From: Ruminiclostridium hungatei
Lineage (GTDB): Bacteria > Bacillota > Clostridia > Acetivibrionales > DSM-1351
Assembly (NCBI RefSeq): GCF_002051585.1
Contig: NZ_MZGX01000006.1
Span: forward strand, 124,001 to 188,000
DNA: 64,000 bases
Direction: 5' to 3'
A program made the translations under genes and the position numbers. Below the pieces are notes generated by a model. That model saw only the letters and a program-made list of their open reading frames with translations. It did not search any database and had not been told where the DNA came from. Below, one piece after another: positions 36,530 to 44,567 of the stretch. The first letter of the stretch is position 1; every line of letters starts with the position of its first letter.

Positions 36530-38146
36530 ATGAAGAGGTCCTTAAGTCTATCTTTTTTATTGGCGACACTTATTGTGCTGCTGATAGCATCCAGCTTACA
36601 AGTACTTGCTGCAGCCCCCGAGGCCGGTGAAACAAATGATGACTGGCTGCATGTGGAGGGCACCAATATTGTGGATCAATACGGAAATAAAGTCTGGTTG
36701 ACCGGTGCCAACTGGTTTGGGTTCAATTGCAGGGAAAGAATGCTGTTGGATTCCTACCACAGCAATATTGTGGCGGATATTGAAATAGTGGCGGACAAGG
36801 GTATTAATGTTGTGAGGATACCCATTGCAACCGACCTGCTGTATGCGTGGAGCAAGGGGGAATATCCCGCTTCAACGGATACCAGCTACAATAATGCGGA
36901 TCTAGCCGGGCTAAACAGTTACCAGTTGTTCAACTTCATGCTGGAAAACTTTAAAAGAGTGGGAATCAAAGTAATACTTGACGTACATAGTGCCGAAACC
37001 GACAATATGGGCCATACCGCTCCTCTGTGGGTTAAGGGTGCCATAACCGAGGACATTTTCAAGGCCGCCTGGGTATGGGTAGCCAACAGGTATAAAAATG
37101 ATGATACCATCATTGGCTTTGACCTGAAAAACGAGCCTCACACCAATACAGGCGACCTTAAAATAATGGCACAAAGCGCAATCTGGGATAACTCCAACCG
37201 TGCCACCAACTGGAAAAGGGTTGCACAGGAGACCGCTCTTAAGATACTTGAAGTGCATCCCAAAGCACTTATATTTGTTGAAGGTGTGGAAATATACCCA
37301 AAGGATGGCATATGGGATGACGAACAAACCAATACAAGTCCCTGGACAGGAAACAATGATTACTACGGCACCTGGTGGGGAGGCAATCTCAGGGGCGTAA
37401 GGGATTATCCCATAAATCTTGGAAAATATCAGTCCCAGCTTGTTTATTCACCTCATGATTATGGGCCTATGGTATATGAGCAGCAGTGGTTCAGAGGCGA
37501 TTTCCCCACAGCTTCCGATGCGGCTGCAAAAAAAATATTGTATGAACAGTGCTGGAAGGATAACTGGGCATTTATCATGGAAGAAGGAATTTCCCCGATA
37601 CTCGTGGGCGAGTGGGGAGGCCTCACTGAAGGCGGAGACAAGCTTCTGGACTCCAACAAAAAATATCTGCGGGCAATGAGAGACTATATCCTGGAGAACA
37701 AATACAAATTGCACCATACTTTCTGGTGTATAAATATTGACTCGGCAGATACTGGCGGTCTGCTTACCCGCGGTGAGGGAACGGCCTTCCCCGGCGGCAG
37801 GGATCTGAAATGGAATGACAACAAGTACGACAATTATCTTTTGCCGGTGCTGTGGAAAAATAATCAGGGCAAGTTTATCGGTCTGGATCACAAGATACCC
37901 TTGGGTAAAAATGGCGTGACGCTTGGAGGCGGCTCCGTGGTGATAAAATACGGAGATGTCAATACCGACGGAAATATCGATGCCATAGATTTTGCTTTAT
38001 TGAAGGCATATTTGCTGGGCGGCAACCCGGCCATCGATACAAAAGCGGCGGATTTAAACCTTGACGGGGCAATAGATTCCATTGACTTTGCAGTATTCAA
38101 GCAATATCTCCTGGGGGCGGTGCAGACGCTGCCTTTATCCAGATAA
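36530..38146 (+). CDS. GH5 cellulase with C-terminal dockerin
   Basis: A 538-residue secreted cellulosomal endoglucanase. A signal peptide (about residues 1-29, ending near LQVLAAA) is followed by a GH5 barrel starting at VWLTGANWFG. The acid/base is Glu202 in FDLKNEPH and the nucleophile Glu361 in LVGEWGG. A type I dockerin occupies about residues 475-535, with calcium loops DVNTDGNIDAIDFALLK and LNLDGAIDSIDFAVFK. It cuts internal beta-1,4 bonds in cellulose while docked to a scaffoldin. A strong AGGAGGG site precedes the ATG. It is a single-gene unit. Confidence 0.95.
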   Translation: MKRSLSLSFLLATLIVLLIASSLQVLAAAPEAGETNDDWLHVEGTNIVDQYGNKVWLTGANWFGFNCRERMLLDSYHSNIVADIEIVADKGINVVRIPIATDLLYAWSKGEYPASTDTSYNNADLAGLNSYQLFNFMLENFKRVGIKVILDVHSAETDNMGHTAPLWVKGAITEDIFKAAWVWVANRYKNDDTIIGFDLKNEPHTNTGDLKIMAQSAIWDNSNRATNWKRVAQETALKILEVHPKALIFVEGVEIYPKDGIWDDEQTNTSPWTGNNDYYGTWWGGNLRGVRDYPINLGKYQSQLVYSPHDYGPMVYEQQWFRGDFPTASDAAAKKILYEQCWKDNWAFIMEEGISPILVGEWGGLTEGGDKLLDSNKKYLRAMRDYILENKYKLHHTFWCINIDSADTGGLLTRGEGTAFPGGRDLKWNDNKYDNYLLPVLWKNNQGKFIGLDHKIPLGKNGVTLGGGSVVIKYGDVNTDGNIDAIDFALLKAYLLGGNPAIDTKAADLNLDGAIDSIDFAVFKQYLLGAVQTLPLSR

Positions 38147-38196
38147 TGGTCCGAGCGGCCCGTTCTGCAATAGTACGGCTAAACTTCTGATAATAA

Positions 38197-38245
38197 AAAT
38201 GGAGGCGGCTCATCATACGAGTTTTATGATGAGCCGCCTCCATTT
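38197..38245. terminator. Bidirectional terminator, 20-bp stem
   Basis: Arms AAATGGAGGCGGCTCATCAT and its complement with a 9-base loop, between the convergent cellulase and chorismatase genes. T-rich sequence follows best on the minus strand. Confidence 0.9.
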
Positions 38246-38268
38246 ACAAGCTGATACCTTATCAGCTC

Positions 38269-39318
38269 TTACGGGTTTTCCATAACAATTCCCTCTATTT
38301 CCACAAGCAGGTCGTTTCTGCACACATCCGCCTTCAGATAGGCTATTGACTTATCCGGCGAAAATGCCTGGGTACAGACAGCTTTTATTATTTCATAGTC
38401 AGCTTCATTTTTTATATATACCTTAATGCAATCCAGATCCTTAAGGGTAAAAGCTTTCTTTATGCCGTAACTGCTCAAATTTGTGCCTGATATGAGAACA
38501 CTTATATTGTTGAGAGTTGTCTCGCACTGCCTGGCGGCATCACCCTGGTGAACCGTCTCAGAACCTATGATGCTTGCTGTGCCTGAAACATATAATATTC
38601 CTCTTCCCCCGCCGTAATCCGTGTATGCTCCCCTTGCAAAGCTGGGAGGCTTTATCCCGTATTTGGCAGGATATTTGTAGGCAGGTGTCTGGTTAGGATT
38701 TTCAAGGTATTTATTCATATCTTTCCGCATGGATACCATATATATGCACAGGCTGCTGCCCTGACAGCCTATACCTGTGGCCGCAGGAAATATATTGCCG
38801 TTCCGTGCAAAGGCCTCCGCCCTGCCAAGGCAAAACCTTATATATCTCTCAGACCCGTCCCCGAACTGATTGATATTGGGAATATGATTCCAGACTCTTG
38901 AAATATTGGGATGGTTATTTTTTTGCACCGACTGGAAAATCAAGTCATAGGCCAATCTTCCAATTTCACGTAAATCCCTGTCCTCCTCCTTTAAGCATAC
39001 TGTTAAAAGCTGATGAAATCCGTCACTTGAAAATTGCAGGCCTTGGAGAGTTCCACAGGCAACAGTGTTTTCAGATGTCCAAATCTCGTAATAGGCCTTC
39101 GCGGAAAAAGTCTTCATTGCCACATTCATTGCTGGAAAGCATATCTTAAGCCCCTCAAGCTCGGGATACCCCTCATCTTCCCCGAACCTGACGATACCCA
39201 GGATATTTTGTGTCACCATGATTTGTCTCAAATTTATAGACTCTGCCGGAAGCAAATACACCTTGATCCCCGGAATATTTTCATGCGAAATATTCCCTTG
39301 TTTTAATGTTTCAAACAT
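38269..39318 (-). CDS. Chorismatase (FkbO/Hyg5/XanB2 family)
   Basis: A 349-residue enzyme whose blocks match the chorismatase family: VWNHIPNIN, RYIRFCLGRAEAF, PAATGIG, FARGAY and YVSGTASIIG followed by GDAARQCE. The C-terminal half is a RidA-like fold. These enzymes hydrolyse or rearrange chorismate, giving pyruvate plus 3- or 4-hydroxybenzoate, or a dihydroxycyclohexadiene acid in FkbO; which product is made here cannot be told by eye. It is divergent from the CcmF gene with a 186-base shared upstream region. GAGGAGGG precedes the ATG. The family is known mainly from actinomycete antibiotic clusters and Xanthomonas. Confidence 0.85.
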   Translation of the reverse strand: MFETLKQGNISHENIPGIKVYLLPAESINLRQIMVTQNILGIVRFGEDEGYPELEGLKICFPAMNVAMKTFSAKAYYEIWTSENTVACGTLQGLQFSSDGFHQLLTVCLKEEDRDLREIGRLAYDLIFQSVQKNNHPNISRVWNHIPNINQFGDGSERYIRFCLGRAEAFARNGNIFPAATGIGCQGSSLCIYMVSMRKDMNKYLENPNQTPAYKYPAKYGIKPPSFARGAYTDYGGGRGILYVSGTASIIGSETVHQGDAARQCETTLNNISVLISGTNLSSYGIKKAFTLKDLDCIKVYIKNEADYEIIKAVCTQAFSPDKSIAYLKADVCRNDLLVEIEGIVMENP

Positions 39319-39504
39319 ATCAAGCCTTCCCTCCTCATCATAAATTTGCAGGCAATCTGCCAGTAATTATTACATACTTATATTACCATATATGTTAATT
39401 AGATGTAATAGTTAAGAAAATTCTACAATAATAGACATTGGAACTAATATATAATTATATATAGAAAATTATGGGAAAATTATAAATCCCATTGAGGAGG
39501 TCGT

Positions 39505-41388
39505 ATGGGTACATTGGGTTATATTTGCCTCATAAGCTCATTTGTTATGGGGATTTTTTGCCTTATACTTTTAAAATTTGCTAAAACCCGCAATTATGGA
39601 CTTAGAGCCGGTCTTATTTCCAATGCTTTTATTCTGCTGACTTCACTGGTACTTTTCTATCTTCTGGTCACCAGTGATTTCTCCATTGAATACGTGTATA
39701 AAAACACCGACAGGAATTTGCCTCTTATATATAAAATTTCCGCCTTCTGGTCAGGTTCGGCAGGGTCCCTCCTGCTGTGGGCCACATGTATTTCCGTTGT
39801 TTATATCATCATCTATGGCATTTTCCATTTTAAGCAGTATTCAAACCGGCAATATATGGTATGTTTGACTGCCACCACCATTATCTTCAATCTGGCCTTT
39901 TTAACTGTCCTTATTTTAGTAAGCAATCCCTTTAAGGCCGTCGGCCCCAGCAGTAACGGCTTCGGTTTGAGCCCCTCGCTTCAGAGCATAGGCATGATTT
40001 TTCATCCTCCGCTTGTCATGCTGGCCTATTCATGCTTTTTTGCAGCTTTTTCCTCTATGCTCTATGAGACACTTTATCCTCAAAGCCCTGAACTATCAAT
40101 CACCGGGAGGCTTCCTCTCCTGGCATGGATAATACTTACCACAGGCATTGTCAGCGGCGGAATATGGGCATACAGAGAGCTGGGCTGGGGCGGCTACTGG
40201 AACTGGGACCCTATTGAAAATTCAGCTTTGGTAACCTGGCTGCTTTCCACAGCATATCTGCATATGCTTCAGTTGAAAAGAAGCAATGCCATCAGCAGCC
40301 GTCCTTTAACAGCAGTAATTTCAGCTATTGTTTTCTCGGTGCTTTTTGGGACAGGCCTTGCAAGGAGCGGCATTCTGAACTCGGTCCATGCGTATTCAAG
40401 CCACAGCAGCAAAATTTTCTTCCCCATACTGCTGATAATTGCGGCCGCCGCAGTTCTGGCAGTACTTATAGTTGTTTTCAGAAGGAAAACTGAATTAAAG
40501 GATACCGGCTCTGAACCAGTACGGTTATATATATATATTCCTCCGTTTCTTCTTATTGTGACTGCCATGGCTATTGCACTGATGACGGTATACCCCCTGT
40601 TTCAAATAGGGGGACCTGAAATAACCGAAAAAACCTACGACCTTGTATTCGGCATTTTCGGATTGGCAATAATTCTTGCTTCATCAGCCATCTTTTCCTT
40701 CCGGCATCTGTCCCGCAAATACAGGGCGGCAGTATGGGCGGCTTCACTATTATCGGGAACAGTGACGTCCTTCCTTCCCTCCTTTGCCGCATACGAAAGC
40801 TTTACAAGGCTCTCCCTGTCGGCGGCTGTCATATGTCTGATTTCTCTGCTGCTGGGTCTGCTTGTTAATATAAACAGTATATTTAATGACAGCAGACTTC
40901 TCATGTTATTCATTATCCATCTTTCCATAGTGCTGATTGCATTTGGCTTAATCGGCACCAGAGGCATGAAAATAGAAACCAGCAGTGTCATTGACAAAAA
41001 TTCCTCCATAAGTATTGGAAAATACACACTGGAATTAGACACCCTGGAGGTAATCGACCAGCCTGAGAAAAAAACCTGGACCGCCGGGTTGTCTTGTTGG
41101 GACGGCAAATCCACCAGAGCTCTTGATACCTCTCTCCATTTTTACAAAAAGAAGAAAGTATACCACTCCAAAGAATTCATTATCAGTTCATTTAATGAAG
41201 AACTCTACATCAATATTGAGAATGCAGCCGACGACGGAAGTGTACTTTTAAGGGTTTCCCTGTTCAAGTGGTTTTCTCTTTTGTGGCTGGGCATAATTCT
41301 GATGATATTGGCTTCTTCAATATTATATGCCGGAGGAGGTTTTGTGACAGCACAAAATTTACATAAAGTTAAAAACAGTATCATGTAA
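39505..41388 (+). CDS. ccmF: CcmF-type cytochrome c haem lyase
   Basis: A 627-residue polytopic protein matching CcmF, the haem lyase subunit of cytochrome c maturation system I. The WWD haem-handling motif is at residues 228-236 (WGGYWNWDP); external histidines lie at His167 (IFHPPLVML) and His295 (NSVHAYSSHS), and the large C-terminal outer domain (KYTLELDTLEVIDQ on) matches CcmF_C. It attaches haem to CXXCH cysteines outside the membrane. The cytochrome gene starts 15 bases after its stop, so the two form an operon. No other ccm gene (CcmABCE, CcmH) is in the window, which is odd for system I. GAGGAGG precedes the ATG. Confidence 0.9.
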   Translation: MGTLGYICLISSFVMGIFCLILLKFAKTRNYGLRAGLISNAFILLTSLVLFYLLVTSDFSIEYVYKNTDRNLPLIYKISAFWSGSAGSLLLWATCISVVYIIIYGIFHFKQYSNRQYMVCLTATTIIFNLAFLTVLILVSNPFKAVGPSSNGFGLSPSLQSIGMIFHPPLVMLAYSCFFAAFSSMLYETLYPQSPELSITGRLPLLAWIILTTGIVSGGIWAYRELGWGGYWNWDPIENSALVTWLLSTAYLHMLQLKRSNAISSRPLTAVISAIVFSVLFGTGLARSGILNSVHAYSSHSSKIFFPILLIIAAAAVLAVLIVVFRRKTELKDTGSEPVRLYIYIPPFLLIVTAMAIALMTVYPLFQIGGPEITEKTYDLVFGIFGLAIILASSAIFSFRHLSRKYRAAVWAASLLSGTVTSFLPSFAAYESFTRLSLSAAVICLISLLLGLLVNINSIFNDSRLLMLFIIHLSIVLIAFGLIGTRGMKIETSSVIDKNSSISIGKYTLELDTLEVIDQPEKKTWTAGLSCWDGKSTRALDTSLHFYKKKKVYHSKEFIISSFNEELYINIENAADDGSVLLRVSLFKWFSLLWLGIILMILASSILYAGGGFVTAQNLHKVKNSIM

Positions 41389-41403
41389 GGAGGTAGGTGT
41401 ACA

Positions 41404-44400
41404 ATGCTGCGAAAAGGATCAAAAACCATCGCTCTTCTGTGTATCATATCAGTATTCATTTTCTGCAGTATACAAATTTTTTCCGAAGGAGTAGTTACTC
41501 CTATAAAAGGGGGCAAGGTAGCCGTGGACTACCTGGAACCGGATGCGTACTCCCAGAAAAGGCTGTCCGAAGGCAAGGCCATGTTTGATGCAAAATGTGC
41601 CATTTGTCACACTGACAGCGGGAGAGACCTGGTCTATTTCGGTGATCCGGATTTTAACTCTTCAAGGGTTATAGGAAGCACCAAAAAATTTGCAGGTGCA
41701 GCCAGTGATCCGGAAATTGGAGAAAAGGTTTACGAGTATCTCAGGTACAACAATGACGGTCCTTTTATGAGTCAGAACGACCCATTTTTACAGCCAGGTC
41801 CTCTAAGTCTGGAGCCAGGCGAAGGGAATCCCGTCCTTTCAAAGGATGAAGATTTCTGGGGGGCTTTGACCGGACACAGGGTTCCCACCCCGGATGACGT
41901 AAATCTGGAAAAAATCTGGAACTCATATGACATGAAAAATGTTGTTCTTCCCTACAGTATCGCAAGCTGGTCGGAATTTATGCCTCATGAGGTTCCTCTT
42001 AAGGCTGCCGTAACAGAAGTCAGAAACCTTTTCAATCAACAGAGGTACAACCTGAGCAATCTGCCGCTGGCCGACAAGGGACTGGGCCGGTATTTCGGCT
42101 ATGCCGCCAACAGCATATACAACAAATATCAATTTACAAGTCACGACTATACAAAAGCAGATCATTCAAAAGACTTTCTTGAAGCGGTTAACAGTACTTC
42201 ACTGCTGACCTGGCTGTCTGTCCTGGATTTTGAATACGGGCTTCCGCAGCGTGTCAACAATAAGTGGAACGGAGAATGGGCCTGGGGTGTGAACGAAAAC
42301 ACCATACTATGGGGACCCGGCTCTAATCTGGACAATCTGAATACCTACGGAATAAATGCAGATGAAGGTATAAACTCCAGGGAAGCTTTCAGGAACAAAT
42401 GGACCCAGTATTCCACCATGTTTGTGACTGGTAAGAACGGAGTATTTACTCCAAATACATATTTTTACTATGCCACCATGCCGTGGGGCTGCAAGACCTA
42501 TGACTCGGGCCTGTTTGGAGGCAAGAATGTCCAGACGCTTACCGGACTCAAAGGGTTTGCAGAATTGTGGAACCACTCCAAGACCTATACAGCGGCATCA
42601 TATACGGGCACATCCTCCATACCCAACTATGGAGATACCACCAGAAGATACCTGCTGGATGTAACCTGGCCGTATGAAGGCTTTATGAATTACAGCGGGA
42701 ACAAGCAGGCGGCTTTGAACGCCTTCCTTGAACTCATCTACAGACAGTGGACTGCTTCCATCGGCGCACCTAACGCAAACCTGCGGGACCCTTACAGTGA
42801 CGCCTACAATCTGCCCACAGGAAACAAGGATTCTGAAAGATACAACTTCCTCATATTCTCATACAACAGCCTGCAGAGCGTCATGACAGCAACCCAGAAG
42901 GATTTTGTCAAAGCCTATATCAGGCGGATTTATCCAACAAACCCGTCAGGTTATCAGAAGCCTTTTACGGCCTATAACTGGAACCTCGTAGACCCCGCTC
43001 CTCAAAAGCCTGTAATACTGCCTTTTGGCTCTGACACGGCAGTTGCTGATAAGCCTTATGTTTTAAGAATAATAAGGGCCCAGGCAAATGACGGTGATAT
43101 AGAAATAACTGCCTCAAACCTTCCTGCCGGTGCAAAGCTGGTTAAAACAAAGGGAAAATGGGCAGCCAACGACTATGAATACTCAATCAGTTGGACACCC
43201 ACAAAGGACCAGGCAGGAAAAGCCTATACCATCAATCTTACAGGCACCAGCAGCATGGGTACTTCCAGTACCACTGCCCAAATAAATGTATTGTCGGCAG
43301 AAAGTCCCGTAGTGCTTGAGGATATACCAGCCTATTCTGTTTATGCAGGTCAGGAACTGTCCTTCCCTCTTACCGTGCAGAATTATTATGCTGAAAATCT
43401 TCTTTACTCAATGGAAGGAAGCTTTGGAAAGGTAATCAACAATACCTGGAATACCGCAGGCATTTACACGGTAAAGCCGGAAAAGTCAGATGTAGGCGTT
43501 CATACAGTTACGTTTACAGTTAAGGACAGGTTTGGTAATATTTCAAGCAAGAGTGCAAAAATAACCGTTATTGCCAATAGCGTTCCGGATGCACAGATTA
43601 CTCCGGACGGTTCAGGTCCCGGAAAGAACAAGAATATATACAGGGTTAAGGCAGGTGATACATTGAGGCTTTCCATAAACGCCTCCGACCCTGACGGGGA
43701 CAAGGTTGAAATATCCAAGAATGCCGAGTTCCCAGGACTTATAAATAGTAATGTATATACTTATACCGTTGAGGATGATATGGCTAAAAACTTCCCCGGT
43801 CCCAATGTACTGACCTTTACCATAAAGGACCTGGCTTCCGGCTCCACCTCATCCTCTCCCAAATACAAGGGAGGCATAACCAAAAAGGTACTGCTGGTAT
43901 ACTTTGAACCCCGGGATGCAAGCTCAAACCACACGCCCTGGGCTCAGGCAGGCAATCCGCAGACCGTGAACTCCGGTCAGACAGTCACACTGGACGGAAC
44001 CGGCTCGGATGATACCGATAAGGACACCATTAAATACCAGTGGAGCCAGGTGGGCGTAACAACAGTCCAGCTATCCGACACCACAAGTCCAAAGCCTGTA
44101 TTTACCGCCCCCAAGGTTACTTCTGCAACCATACTTAAATTCTACCTTACGGTAAAAGATCCAGGAGGACTCAGTGACACAGGTGTAGTGAGAATCCAGG
44201 TTAATCCTGCGGCAGCATTCCTGCCAGGAGATATTGACGGCAACGGGGATATTGATGCAATTGACTATGCCCTGCTTAAAAAGCATCTGCTGGGTACAGG
44301 CGAGGGCACACTCACGCCGGAGCAGGTCCAAAGGGCGGATGTTGACGGAGATGGCTCCTTAAGTGCCCTTGATCTTGCCTATTTGAAGCAATACCTCCTT

Positions 44401-44430
44401 GGAAAAATAGGCAGTTTCCCGGCGGATTAG
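41404..44430 (+). CDS. Dockerin-bearing c-type cytochrome
   Basis: A 1008-residue secreted protein. A signal peptide (about 1-28) leads to a haem c motif CAICH at residues 65-69, in a helix-like FDAKCAICHTDSGRDL context typical of class I cytochromes. The axial Met is not certain; several MPW, MPH and MSQ candidates occur later. Residues ~140-545 form a large unrecognised domain. Three Ig-like or cadherin-like modules follow (about 550-840), then a PKD/REJ-like module (about 843-935), then a type I dockerin (about 938-1008) with DIDGNGDIDAIDYALLKK and DVDGDGSLSALDLAYLKQ. It should bind scaffoldin, carrying a haem in the cellulosome. AAGGAGG precedes the ATG. Confidence 0.9.
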   Translation: MLRKGSKTIALLCIISVFIFCSIQIFSEGVVTPIKGGKVAVDYLEPDAYSQKRLSEGKAMFDAKCAICHTDSGRDLVYFGDPDFNSSRVIGSTKKFAGAASDPEIGEKVYEYLRYNNDGPFMSQNDPFLQPGPLSLEPGEGNPVLSKDEDFWGALTGHRVPTPDDVNLEKIWNSYDMKNVVLPYSIASWSEFMPHEVPLKAAVTEVRNLFNQQRYNLSNLPLADKGLGRYFGYAANSIYNKYQFTSHDYTKADHSKDFLEAVNSTSLLTWLSVLDFEYGLPQRVNNKWNGEWAWGVNENTILWGPGSNLDNLNTYGINADEGINSREAFRNKWTQYSTMFVTGKNGVFTPNTYFYYATMPWGCKTYDSGLFGGKNVQTLTGLKGFAELWNHSKTYTAASYTGTSSIPNYGDTTRRYLLDVTWPYEGFMNYSGNKQAALNAFLELIYRQWTASIGAPNANLRDPYSDAYNLPTGNKDSERYNFLIFSYNSLQSVMTATQKDFVKAYIRRIYPTNPSGYQKPFTAYNWNLVDPAPQKPVILPFGSDTAVADKPYVLRIIRAQANDGDIEITASNLPAGAKLVKTKGKWAANDYEYSISWTPTKDQAGKAYTINLTGTSSMGTSSTTAQINVLSAESPVVLEDIPAYSVYAGQELSFPLTVQNYYAENLLYSMEGSFGKVINNTWNTAGIYTVKPEKSDVGVHTVTFTVKDRFGNISSKSAKITVIANSVPDAQITPDGSGPGKNKNIYRVKAGDTLRLSINASDPDGDKVEISKNAEFPGLINSNVYTYTVEDDMAKNFPGPNVLTFTIKDLASGSTSSSPKYKGGITKKVLLVYFEPRDASSNHTPWAQAGNPQTVNSGQTVTLDGTGSDDTDKDTIKYQWSQVGVTTVQLSDTTSPKPVFTAPKVTSATILKFYLTVKDPGGLSDTGVVRIQVNPAAAFLPGDIDGNGDIDAIDYALLKKHLLGTGEGTLTPEQVQRADVDGDGSLSALDLAYLKQYLLGKIGSFPAD

Positions 44431-44496
44431 TCCCGGCCGCCGGCTTAAGGTTTCTGATGTAATATATTACACCTTGAAATCTCAAAAATAACCATT

Positions 44497-44547
44497 AAAA
44501 AAGGGAGTACCGCAAAACTACTGAAAAGTAGTGCGCCATACTCCCTT
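44497..44547. terminator. Terminator between cytochrome and GH9 genes
   Basis: Arms AAGGGAGTA (44501-44509) and TACTCCCTT (44539-44547) with an inner AACTACT-GAAA-AGTAGT stem. The A-tract before it suits termination on the minus strand; it also follows the cytochrome gene by about 65 bases. Confidence 0.8.
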
Positions 44548-44567
44548 ATCAAATATGCAAAAACAGA

